21,421 nucleotides of DNA, from assembly GCA_036897485.1 (NCBI GenBank), contig JAYMTF010001767.1, positions 1 to 21,421 of the forward strand, written 5' to 3'. Positions 11,040 to 20,137 of the stretch are shown here, piece after piece. The first letter of the stretch is position 1; each line of letters opens with the position of its first letter. This DNA is from Pelargonium nanum. Taxonomy: Eukaryota; Streptophyta; Magnoliopsida; Geraniales; Geraniaceae. A program made the translations under genes and the position numbers. The notes beneath the pieces were generated by a model, which saw only the letters and a list, made by a program, of their open reading frames with translations, made no database searches and was not told the origin of the DNA.

Positions 11040-12432
11040 CAAGCTTACCTGACGCACGGCGGCTTCTAATTGACCGATGTCGAGGTGGGGCCCGCGGGCT
11101 CTCCGGTTTCTCGTATAGAGCCTGTTGGGTCCTCTCCCCGACATGCTAGTCGATGTCTTCTTGTATGCTGCCTATTGGATCTACACATCAGTAGGGCAGG
11201 TAGTGCCCTTTGGTCTGTTGCCTAGTGGATCTGCACACCAGCAGGGCAGCCGACATTCTCATTCTGTCTCTTTGCCAGTTGGTATTTCTTGCCAACTAGC
11301 TCTCACTATCTTCAACCTCCGATCATGTGGGAGGTGAAGTTCATCTTTGATCAGTGTATGAGGGAGCACTGGCTAAGGCGAGAGGCGAAATCATGGTGCG
11401 CGCGACCTCTTTGGGGTCTGCGGTCAGGTCTAGGCATCTCGATGTCAGACCTCCCTTGATTTGGCTTCCTTGGTTTGGGTACCCTTGCCTCAAGCTACCC
11501 CACCTTTGGCTACCCACCTCGAGCTTTCCTTACTTTGATTTCCTGGGTCTCCAACCACATTAGAACTCCCCAAGTCAGTGTTTCCTAATTTCAGCAGGGC
11601 TCTCCAACTGTGGACTCTCCAACTCCGGGCTCTCCTTAGCAGAAATCCCGTGGATAGGCCATGCTGGCGAGGTGGGCTGATGGTGCGGACACAGGGTGAG
11701 GCGCACGAGCGTGGGCAGTTTCGTGGACATGGGTTCGTGCGGCTTGGGGGGTGCGGCCCGAGTGCGTGCAGATTCGCGTGGCTAGGGTGGGGGGCCTCCG
11801 CGGTCGAGCTTTCGCGGATGAGGCTCCTACAGATGGTTGCCTCATGCGGCTCGTGTGCCTCGAATCCTGGAACTCCTTGCATTCGGGTCCTTAACCCGTG
11901 ACCATGTTGACTATTGGCTTCGACCCACTGTGCCACACGTCACGTGATCATTGGTCAATTTGATAGCCAATTTTTTGTGTCAAATCAGTTGCCCCCCACT
12001 GCGAATAGAGTCTATTTATCAAGTTCCATGATGGAGTTTTCGCGAAGTCGGTCCATCTCTTGCCAATCTCCTAATTCTGCTTCAATTGACCGCTCCTTGT
12101 TGAACTAGGAAAGTGGCTGCCTATTTCGATTTAAGCAACACTAGTGGGCTTTCTTGCAAGTTAAGTTTCCTAATTGGAAACTACTTCCTTTTCTTTTCCA
12201 ACTCCCCTTCTATTCCTTCTTATAAGTGAATCTTTAATCATTCCATTATCTCACGCGCATGCGAGACTTCTAATTCTTCGACTAGGATCACACTTTCCAG
12301 GAGTTTTCATTCGTCACTCAAAAATTAGTACTTTATTTTTGCACTTTTCTTCAATTCTTTCTTCTTTTCAATTTTCCAAACATGCCTCCTTCCATGTGTT
12401 CAATCCAGTGAACAAGTAAATTTGGTGAGCGA
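11040..12432. other. GC-rich noncoding transposon block, left flank of the gag-like gene
   Basis: This stretch is richer in GC than the host genes, especially 11380-11900. Open frames exist on both strands (up to 148 codons at 11490-11936, minus) but have no recognisable domain and overlap one another, as expected of GC-rich noncoding DNA. A motif resembling TGGATCTACACAYCAG plus GGGCAG occurs twice, at 11170-11207 and 11220-11253, 50 bp apart, and recurs at 16628-16661. A TATAAGT at 12221 lies in a pyrimidine-rich region and could be a promoter for the downstream gag-like gene, though it is 580 bp from its ATG. Confidence 0.4.
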
Positions 12433-12452
12433 CGCGACATCTTCATGTCGCG
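12433..12452. other. Perfect hairpin, 8-bp stem and 4-nt loop
   Basis: CGCGACAT, a CTTC loop, then ATGTCGCG form an exact inverted repeat about 350 bp upstream of the gag-like ATG. It lies in what would be the leader of that gene or element. Its role is unknown. Confidence 0.5.
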
Positions 12453-12802
12453 GCCTCCTTAGGTGAGGCTATGATCGCGCACGAACGAGAGTCTCGTGAC
12501 TCGATGACTGGGGTTGGTGCGGACCCCGGCCTGGAGGGTCCTCATCCTTTCCATTTGTGGTGTTCCTAATGTTGGCTGGTGCTCGACAAAGAGTTGGGGT
12601 GCAGGGCGTAATGACCTCGCAGCCCACGTGGGTCTTGCGACTGCCATTTGGCGTGCGCGGAAAGGCGGGGTGTGGGAGCCATGGCTCGTGCTGGTTTGGC
12701 ACACGGGTTCTCCTCCCATGCTCTCTCTTTTCTTTTCTTTTTTATTCGTTGATTTCTTTAGTTTGTGTCGTTCAACACTAATTGTTTCATACATGTATCG
12801 AT

Positions 12803-15542
12803 ATGTCAGGGTCATCCAAAAAAGGGAAGCACATTGTCTCATCTCCTTCTCCCTGTCAGCGGGAGTCTACTACTCTGCCTGTGACCTATCATGTCTTATT
12901 TGGGGATGAGTCAGATGATGAAATCATGATAATGGCTCCCCATCGTTCCGGACCAGTCGCCCTTACTGCTCCCCATATGACTTCACATACTTTTTCTAAA
13001 GGGTTTCATCTACCCCCCGAAGTCTAAGCTCTGATAGATGTTCAGCCTACCCCTTCCTCGTTACTTGGGATCGTCGAGGAGGGACATTCTCGCCCTGTTA
13101 CTAAGGGCGAAGTGACTAGGCTCTAGTTACTGCATTGACACTAAGGAATTTAAACCTTGTCTCCCCAAGAAAGAAGATGGAGGTCCTTACCATAGAGAGG
13201 TGTTAGATTTCATGTGTCATTTTGTTGCGGGGCTTACCCTTCCGATGGACCCATTCATGGAGAGCGTGCTTGCTCAACTGGGACTCTATTTGGGTGACCT
13301 GACCCCTGCTTCCATTAGGATGATTGTTTGTTTCTCCACTTTGAGTCGCTTGAAGGGCAGAGAGCTTTCATTCAACCTATTCTCCCATTGGTATGCTAGA
13401 AAGCGCCTGAAAGAGTCTGCTATTGAGTATGTCACACTTGTCGCCAAGCGAGGTAGGATCCTCAATTATGATCGCGTGAAAGATGATGGATGGCACAACC
13501 ATAATTTTTATGCCTGGTCTCGTCAGGGCTTCACTTTCCCCTCTAGGTCGTCCCTTTCTATTTCACCACCTTCCAAGACTCCTCCTGTCTTGAGCGAGTA
13601 TGATCAGGATACCTTCGACATGTTGACTGATGGCCTTCCGTCTGACATGGGTTATGATATGGAGTTTCTAATGAGGGGCTCAGTTCACTATTTCGTCGGT
13701 GTGGCCAAACGGATCTATCGGGGTATCACTCCACTGCTGAAGCCTGTTCGCCTGCGTTGTGACTTCTCATAACCCATTCATGGGGACCTTGCCAACCTTT
13801 GCTGGATGGGTGAATGTAAGGATCCTTGCACGTGCCCCTCGAATGAGAAAATGCTTATCAAAACGTGTAAGTCACTTTCCGTTCATTTAACCTATGTTCG
13901 TCCATTATGTTCTTCGTTACTGCTTCTATTATGTATTGATGTCATATTCTCAACTCTTGCAGTTGTTGGTCTGTGGTCGCTGAATGGTAGGAACTCGTAC
14001 AACATCGGTCTGATCAACGAGAGGAGGAAGTTACTAGGAAAAAAAAAAGATATTATGTCCCGTGGTCATCCTTTTTCACTCCCCTGTAAGCGCCTATTTG
14101 TAGCAAAAGGAAGCGCGTGGAGGGACTGCTAGATGAGGAGGAGGATGACATGGAGGCTGATGAGCCGGTGCTCTCCGAGCCTGTGGCCGAACATGAGGGG
14201 ATGGAGGATGATGGGATAATCCTCTCTCCCCTTCTTCCGTACCATGTGGGAAACCGACCCGCGGAGCCTCCTGCTCTGCCTGGGACTGGATGCTCTTCCA
14301 CTCCTGTTGTGGGTGCTATGAATTTTGCCGTTATTAGTTTTGTTGTTCCTCATATCGACTTGGGGATAGATGATGTGGGATTTGTGCTTCCTGCTTCCTT
14401 CGAGGGTGAGACGGTGGAGTCACTTATGGCTTGCCTTTTCAAGACTCTCCCCCCTCGAGACCCAACTGTGGTTACTACTCCTCGCATGATCCGTAAATTC
14501 TTGAAGCAATCAGATGAGTATCGCTTTAATGTATTCTTTTTTTCACTTATCTTAGACTTTCTGGAATGCTTTAATCTCATATATGGTTATCGATGCGCTT
14601 AATATATGCTTTTCAGTTGGTCCACCATATGGATGAACTCTTGACTGTCATGCGCGGGCTCCCTAACATTGACTCTCTAGCGTCCAGCTCTGACTTTGAG
14701 GCTAAGAATGCCAAATATGTCCAGCTGGATGGTGAACTGAAGGCAGAGATGGAGAGATCTCGTGTCCTTTGAGCTCAGCTGACGAAGAGTGAAGAGAGAA
14801 AGCGGGCAACTACTGCTAATAAGGGTCGACTGGAGACCAAGTTGAGTACCATGTCTGTCAACCTGAAGAGGGAGCAGACTGAACGAGCTAGGGTACAATA
14901 ATTTCCTTTTCTTTTCAATATTTCTCGTTGCCCTTTATCTACGTTCTAAGCATTTTTATTTGGTCTGCTGCAGTTAGTTGTAGAGGTGGTTCAACTTTAG
15001 GAGGCGTTGAGCAGCTAGGTACCTGAGAGGTGAAATCTCCAGCTCAACTGATTGCTCGAGTCTGCCAGATGGACATAGCAGAGTGGACTTCTCAGGGAAG
15101 GTCCCAGGGGAGGAACGAGATCCTTCAGACGGCTATGGGGCTAGGCCGCCTCACTTATTCCCAAGGTGACGAGATTTGTGACACCTTTCCTTTCTATCCT
15201 ATGATTAGGAACTTTTGTTACTTGTTTCCCTTCACTCGAGATGAGTACATTAACTCACGAGAGTGTGATCGTTGTGGCTACGGAGATGCAGTTCCTTGGG
15301 TGGCTCTTGAGTTCGACCCTACGATGACCATGGGGTACAAGTTGTTTGGCTAGTGCGCCACTCATTTCTTATCAATAAACGACATTGCATCTGACGAGGT
15401 TGAGTGGGAGAAGAGTGAGAAATGGCACCTCAGGATGGACCGCTCCATTGGCATTCCTATGGAAGATTCACTATGGTATAACCTGACTGGCCCCCGCACT
15501 CCACCTCCTTCCCGATCTCCTCACGGTCCTCTGGAGGCATAG
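12803..15542 (+). pseudogene. Degenerate, intron-containing gag-like 'putative plant transposon protein' gene
   Basis: This is a spliced plus-strand gene of the type annotated in plants as putative gypsy-type transposon protein (PF04195-like; recalled, not searched). Inferred exons are 12803-13866, 13963-14530, 14617-14892 and 14974-15542, with clear donors (ACGT|GTAAGT, AGG|GTACAA) and acceptors (CTCTTGCAG, GCTTTTCAG, GTCTGCTGCAG). It starts MSGSSKKGKHIVSS. Exon 1 holds the conserved core around VLDFMCHFVAGLTLPMDPFM and LSFNLFSHWYARKR. Exon 2 has an acidic stretch (LLDEEEDDMEADEP), and exon 3 is Lys/Glu-rich and coiled-coil-like. The last exon ends in a Pro-rich tail. Lesions: stops at 13025, 13124, 13770, 14770 and 15352, a frame change between 13126 and 13200, a frameshift at the A run 14040-14049, and another near 15000. 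No reverse transcriptase, integrase or protease was seen, so any parent element was non-autonomous or has lost them. It is probably inactive. Confidence 0.6.
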
Positions 15543-15657
15543 TGTATCCTAGCATAGCTTAGCGTAGTTCAGCGTAGCATAACTTTTGGCTTAGTCTAGC
15601 TTTAGTTTGACGCAGAGTAGTTTTGTCTTCACTTGTATGAACTTTACACTTTATCAA

Positions 15658-15663
15658 AATAAA
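15658..15663 (+). terminator. Poly(A) signal of the gag-like gene
   Basis: AATAAA lies 116 bp after the last stop of the gag-like gene, in an A/T-rich stretch following a run of short TAGCATAGCTTAGCGTAG-type repeats (15549-15583). It fits a plant near-upstream polyadenylation element. Confidence 0.45.
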
Positions 15664-16249
15664 ATGATGGTTTGAATTTCGCCTTGCTTGTCTTTATTTT
15701 TCTTTTTCAACCACAACCTCCAAGTGGGGTTTCTAGCTTGTTTGTGTCTAAGGACTCTTATGCTTCTCAAGGAGACTAGGTCCTTACTCTTTTGTGGAGG
15801 CTTGGATCCGAGACGTTGTCCCTCATTCCGAGTAACATTGATTTATCGATGTCACGCTGGAGTACTGTCTTGGTCTACAAGCTAAATTTCTCATCGTTGT
15901 GTCTTTGTAAGCGGTCTCCTAGGGGGGTTTGCATGGGGCCCTTAAGTCTTCCAATTTCACGGAAAGGTTGAGTTTTTCCCTAAGTGTTGAGACTTCATCT
16001 TGGATGAAGTCTCGATTACCTCATAGATGGTGATAAGGCCTTTTTTGACATCTCACGGACTTTGGAGCGTACATGGGTCTGGTGATGCGTGTATGGTGGA
16101 AGCACTCACCCATGGATGAGCTAAGGATGGGATCAGATTTGGCGCACGGGCACGCACGTGACTCGGGCGCACGGGCGCGGACGAAAGATAGGCATACGGG
16201 CGCAATCTCCTCATGGCGCGAGCTCTCTTAGAGTGAGCTTTCTTATTTG
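15664..16249. other. 3' flank of the gag-like gene, noncoding
   Basis: No gene is supported here. It holds one strong hairpin (15989-16013, listed separately) and, at 16140-16205, repeated GCGCACGGGCGC-type words (GGCGCACGGGCACGC, GGGCGCACGGGCGCGG, CATACGGGCGC) that lead into the tandem arrays. Confidence 0.4.
15989..16013. other. Perfect hairpin, 11-bp stem and 3-nt loop
   Basis: GAGACTTCATC, loop TTG, GATGAAGTCTC form an exact 11-bp inverted repeat about 330 bp past the AATAAA signal. Wobble and one further pair could lengthen it slightly. The gag-like gene therefore has one perfect hairpin on each side (see 12433-12452). Confidence 0.55.
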
Positions 16250-16395
16250 GCGGAGATGAGACTCCCTAATCTGGTGGAAATGGAGCTCCCGGGAGGCGTG
16301 ACTCCCTATCTTGGTGGAGACGGGGCTCCGGGAGACGTGATTCCATTACTTAGTGGAGACGAGGCTCTGGGGAGGCGTGGCTCCCTAACGTGGGG
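16250..16395 (+). repeat. Tandem array, 40-bp period, about 3.5 copies
   Basis: Units begin at 16273, 16313 and 16353, each as GGTGGAGACGGGGCTCCGGG or a close variant followed by AGGCGTGACTCCCTA. A shorter, partial unit precedes at 16250. Copies are diverged by substitutions but keep an exact 40-bp spacing. Confidence 0.75.
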
Positions 16396-16417
16396 GTTGT
16401 TAAGTATGCAGAGGATG

Positions 16418-16546
16418 CCACAAATTACATCCAATGTCTAACCTGTCGGCGTCGAGCATGTGACAGGTTCCACGAATTACCTCGAATGTCTAGCCTATCG
16501 GAGCCGAGTACGTGGCGGGTTCCACGAATTACCTCGAACTCCTGAT
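16418..16546 (+). repeat. Tandem array, 52-bp period, about 2.5 copies
   Basis: Units begin at 16418, 16470 and 16522 with CCACGAATTACCTCGAATGT or a close variant. The first two continue with CTAGCCTATCGGAGCCGAG and end near GGCGGGTT. The third is cut after about 25 bases. Confidence 0.75.
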
Positions 16547-16665
16547 AGTCATGACCGTGGAAGGGAATGGCTCTCCTTGCTATATTTCTCGACCCTCCAT
16601 ACGGGGCTTCTATTATCTTATTGTTTACTGGATCTACACACCAACTGGGCAGCTACTGCCCACAT

Positions 16666-17291
16666 CCGTAGATGAATGTAGAACCGACCTACACCCTTCC
16701 CAGGAGACTACTTAGCCTTTATAATGTGCGGTGAAGGCGGGTTCCCTTACCTAATCTTTGAACGATACCCCTCCAAGGCATGTCCTCAGTTTCTGATGGA
16801 TGTAGAACCGACCTACTCCCTTCTCAGGAGACTACTCGACCTTTACAATGTGGGGTGAGGGCGAGTTCCATCACCTGATCTTTGAACGATGCCCCTCCGA
16901 GGCATGTCCTTCCATCCGTAGATGAGTGTAGAGCCGACCTACTACCTTTTCGGGAGACTACTTGGCATCTATAATGTTTGGTAAGGGCAGGTTCCCTCAC
17001 ATAGTCTTTGAACGATTCCCCTCCAAGGCGTATTCTCTCATTCGTAAATGAGGGTAGAGCCAACCTACTCCCTTCATGAGAGACTACTCTGCCTCTACAA
17101 TGTATGATGATGGCGGGTTCCCTTACCTAGTCTTTGAATGATGCCCCTCCGAGGTATATTATCTCATCCGTAGATGAGGGTAGAGCCGAACTACTCCCTT
17201 TCTAGGAGACTACTCGACCTGTACAATGTATGGTGAGGGTGGGTTCCCTCACCTAGTCTTTAAACGATGCCCCTCCGAGACATGTTCTCAT
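16666..17291 (+). repeat. Tandem array, about 126-bp period, 5 copies
   Basis: Units begin near 16666, 16793, 16916, 17042 and 17168 (spacings 127, 123, 126, 126). Each starts CCGTAGATGAGTGTAGAGCC or similar, then CTACTCCCTT, GGAGACTACT, GGTGAGGGCGGGTTCCCTCA and GATGCCCCTCCGAGGCATGT. A diverged sixth piece may follow at 17365-17415 (CTGTGGATGAGGGGGGAGGCC). The 126-bp unit equals 42 codons, which is why repeated open frames appear in it; no real protein is suggested. Confidence 0.8.
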
Positions 17292-17546
17292 TTTTTTATG
17301 GAGGTGTGGCTCCCAGGACGTTGGATCCCTAGGCAGAGGAGGCTTGGCCCTCCAACCCATGTTCCTTCATCTGTGGATGAGGGGGGAGGCCAAACTCTTC
17401 CCCCCTCCAAGAAATGAGTTTCGGCTCCCATGAGAGGCTACTAGGAACGATGTTCTCCAGTAGGCCGCCGTCATGCTAGCTTCCGAGGCACAGCTTGTTT
17501 AAACTTTAGCTAGGGATATATCTCGTATATTTGGAGTAAAATTTTA

Positions 17547-18268
17547 AGGGTTAATTACATATACCTCATATATATGGACTATCCAGTAAAAATATACATA
17601 CATCCCTTGAACTTTAAGGTTTGACAAATAGACCCCATGAACTTACCAAAACACTGTTTCATCATCACATTGTTAGTTTGTTCACTTAAAGACAAATATA
17701 CCCCTAAGTGATATTGATTATATCTTAGTCAAAGAAACTCTTAGTTGTCTTAGCCAAACAAACCTTTCCCTCAACACTTTATCTTCTTCTCTGACATCAC
17801 CTCGCGAATGACGGCTTCAGTGGCACTTCTCTCTCTGATCTCCGGTAGCACTTCTCTCTCTCACTCACACTAACGGCTACGATGAAGCTCAAAACCAAAC
17901 CTAGCCTAGCCATCACTTTATCCTTTCCCCAATGTGCTCCAGCTCTCCAACGACCTTGAAGCGACGATGGAAAAGCAAACCAGTGCTCGTGTCTCTGGCG
18001 TGCTCTCCTCTTCCGACGATGGAAGACGACGATGGCAAGATCAGGTTGGACGACGCCGAGACCGGCGATGGACTTGTGGCCATCCTGATCTGGCGTGCTC
18101 AGATATGCTTTATCTTCTATGTTCGCGGTGGTGGTCTGATTTGATCTGCTTCATCTTCTCTGACGATGGCGATGGTGGCGCGGGATGGAGAAGATGAAGC
18201 TTGAATGGCGGTGTTAGTTGTCTCCGACACCATCTTGAACAGAAGTAACAATGGCGGCGTTCATATTT
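17547..18268. mobile_element. Candidate 722-bp insertion flanked by an 11-bp direct repeat
   Basis: The interval is flanked by GTAAAATTTTA at 17536-17546 and again at 18269-18279, possibly a target-site duplication. Its left end, AGGGTTAATTACATATACCT, resembles starts of common nonautonomous plant elements. The interior includes GC-rich sequence (17900-18200) with CGACGATGG-type words and an 87-codon open frame of no recognised family, so it might carry captured host sequence. The flanking word is nearly palindromic and A/T-only, so chance is possible. No long terminal inverted repeats were seen. Confidence 0.35.
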
Positions 18269-18313
18269 GTAAAATTTTAGGGTTTTTTTTACATAAATTT
18301 TAGGGTTTTTTAT

Positions 18314-18776
18314 GGGTAAATTATATACATGTGTCTACTCTCAAGTTGACATCTTTTTTCACTAGGACACCCTAAACTAAATTTTGTAACTTTGGACTAC
18401 CCTGAACTTTTTCTCACCCATTCTATCATTTACATTTAACGGAAAATGCCAATAATTAGGTCATGTGCCTAACATATGATAAAAAAAAATTGAAATCTCA
18501 AAAATGCTCATCACTTTACCCTTCTTCTTCATAAATTTTTCAAGAACAATTCATCAAATTATTCCCAGAAATTTCAATGTTCACCATAAACATAAAAAAA
18601 ATTGTCGAAAACAACATTTATTTCGCTGGAAACCGCTTAATTTCGCCCCAAAACTTTGATTTTAATTTGTATGCAAAAATTAGAGAAGGTTGAGGGTAGT
18701 CCAAAGTTACAAAAATTAGTTTAGGGTGTCACAGTGCAAAATGTGTCACGTTGAGGGTAGTCACGTGTAATTTACC
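18314..18776. mobile_element. MITE with about 100-bp terminal inverted repeats and 8-bp target duplication
   Basis: The left end GGGTAAATTATATACATG and the reverse complement of the right end GGTAAATTACACGTGACTAC begin a long inverted repeat (18314-18412 against 18678-18776). It shares CACCCTAAACTAA, TTTTGTAACTTTGGACTACC and CTCAA blocks, about 80% overall by eye. TTTTTTAT stands directly on both sides (18306-18313 and 18777-18784) as an 8-bp target-site duplication. No transposase is present. An 8-bp duplication is usual for hAT-type and close to that of Mutator-type elements; the superfamily is left open. Confidence 0.75.
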
Positions 18777-18916
18777 TTTTTTATTTGTTTGTAAATTTTG
18801 GGGATTTGTTGTTAGTTTATCTGAATGAATTTGGTTGTCGGATATGATATTAGTTGATTTGGGTATAAATTTATTGTTTTTCATCATCATTTGCATATGA
18901 TATTAGGTGCCAAGTT

Positions 18917-18964
18917 GAGGCGGTCCCCCGGACACACATCCGAGACTCTGCTTAACGGTGCGTT
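18917..18964 (+). repeat. Inverted copy B of the 50-bp motif
   Basis: This is the partner of 10779-10827, in opposite orientation; both contain CGGACACACATCCG followed by CTCYGCTTAAYGGYGCGTT. Sequence upstream of this copy does not resemble the TATA/leader region beside copy A, so only the motif itself is shared. Confidence 0.65.
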
Positions 18965-19048
18965 CGTGTGCACAAGATCACAAAACTTCGAGATCACAAG
19001 ACCACGAAATCACAAGACTTGAACCTGTAGATCCAAAAATGAGTCCCG

Positions 19049-19136
19049 TCATCTGCTGGATCTCAAGAAGTCACCTGTTGGACCTCAAGACGTCACCTGC
19101 TGGATCTCAAGACTTCACCTGTTGGATCTCAAGACG
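19049..19136 (+). repeat. Tandem array, 22-bp period, exactly 4 copies
   Basis: Units start at 19049, 19071, 19093 and 19115 with the consensus TCACCTGYTGGATCTCAAGA followed by two variable bases (AG, CG, CT, CG). Copies differ at only one to three positions, so the array is young compared with the others. Degenerate ATCACAAGACY words precede it at 18975-19020. Confidence 0.85.
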
Positions 19137-19139
19137 TAT

Positions 19140-19769
19140 TGATTTGATTAATCAAAATAAAAGAGATAGATTAAACAAAAAATAAATAAAAACTCAATTT
19201 CTAATAAAAGAATCTCAGATTCTGGCAATGACTTGAAGTTTCCGGCGTCAGAATCTTCGTTGTTCTTGAATTTGTGTTGACGAAGAGTAGTTTGAGGATT
19301 CTAATAAAATAAAAAGTCACACGCAATGCGTGTGATGAGAGTGATCAATTTTTCATCCAACATAGTTAACATAACAGTGTTTTGACAAGTTCATATGGTT
19401 TATCTGTTAAGCTCTAAAGCTCAAGAGATGTATGTGATTTCAATGCATAACTCATATGTGCTATTTGTAATTACCACAAATTTTAATGAATAGATTTTCA
19501 TATTAAGGTTGAAATTGTAATACGCACTTAATCCCTCAAATGAGTTTTCATCATTACATTTCAAGTATCCGCATCAAAGTGACTCAAATTGAGTCTCTAT
19601 TTATAATATTATTTTTTTTATTCGCTACATAAGCAAAGGTCATCAAAAACAAAATTGAGTCCTGAATTATTGTATCATATTTATGATATTGTGATGGATT
19701 ATTCTATTTGTCACATGTGATCATACTATTGACCAATAAATTAAAAAATTAAGAGAAATTATAGAGTTT
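19140..19769. other. AT-rich intergenic DNA, no gene recognised
   Basis: No open frame of note is present. 19560-19660 contains CAAATTGAGTC and AAAATTGAGTCC words typical of degraded plant repeats, but no ends could be placed. Confidence 0.35.
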
Positions 19770-20137
19770 TGGTAATGTAACTCACATCGAAATAATGTGA
19801 AATCTCTTTGTCGCTTGATAAACAAGTTGGACCATCCACCTATTAGTTTAAGTTTTTAGTTGAGATGATCTTTACATGGTATCCGATCCGGTTTTGTTTG
19901 GGCTCTAATGGTTTGTTTTCTTTATCTCTCGACCTAAGTCCACTTATTCACGTGCAGGTTCAGGCTCATACACATTTCTCTTATTCGGTTTGCATGTGAG
20001 GGAGAGTGTTATGTGATTTTGTTTGGGTCTAATTAATGACTCAATTTCTTTGATTTAAGTCCACATATCCACGTGCACGCTCGGGCTAATGTACATCTCT
20101 CTTATTTGGTCTACACTTGAGAGGATGTGTTAAGTGA
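19770..20137 (+). mobile_element. TRIM-like retroelement remnant with duplicated internal domain
   Basis: 19770-19876 (TGGTAATGTAAC to CTTTACA, TG...CA ends, 107 bp) resembles a short LTR and contains the common plant words ACTCACATCGAAATAATGTG and AAGTTGGACCATCCACC. TGGTATCCGATCC follows at 19877-19889, matching the initiator-Met primer-binding site TGGTATCAGAGCC at 11 of 13 bases. The internal domain is present twice in tandem, 19890-20014 and 20015-20137, each from TTTTGTTTGGG, through CCTAAGTCCAC-type and CACGTGCA words, to a polypurine tract-like TGAGGGAGAG or TGAGAGGATG followed by TGTTA. No 3' LTR follows, so the right end is lost. It is far too short to code for proteins. Confidence 0.6.

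Noticed and set aside
11490-11936. 148-codon minus-strand open frame
   Set aside because: GC-rich noncoding DNA with overlapping open frames on both strands and no recognisable domain.
12514-12909. 131-codon plus-strand open frame upstream of the gag-like ATG
   Set aside because: It overlaps the gag-like start in another frame and has no family features; the MSGSSKKGK frame continues into the conserved domain.
14040-14100. Possible tiny intron in the gag-like gene (GTAAGC to TTTGTAG)
   Set aside because: Far too short for a plant intron; an indel in the A run explains the frame change better.
16824-17063. 79-codon minus-strand open frame with internal peptide repeat
   Set aside because: It is only the translation of the 126-bp tandem array, whose length is a multiple of three.
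16250-17291. CRISPR-like array
   Set aside because: Units are directly adjacent diverged tandem repeats without unique spacers, in a plant nuclear context.
18958-19185. 75-codon frame with repeated SPAGSQDFTCWISR-like peptide
   Set aside because: Produced by the 22-bp tandem repeat; no start context, no domain, no support as a gene.
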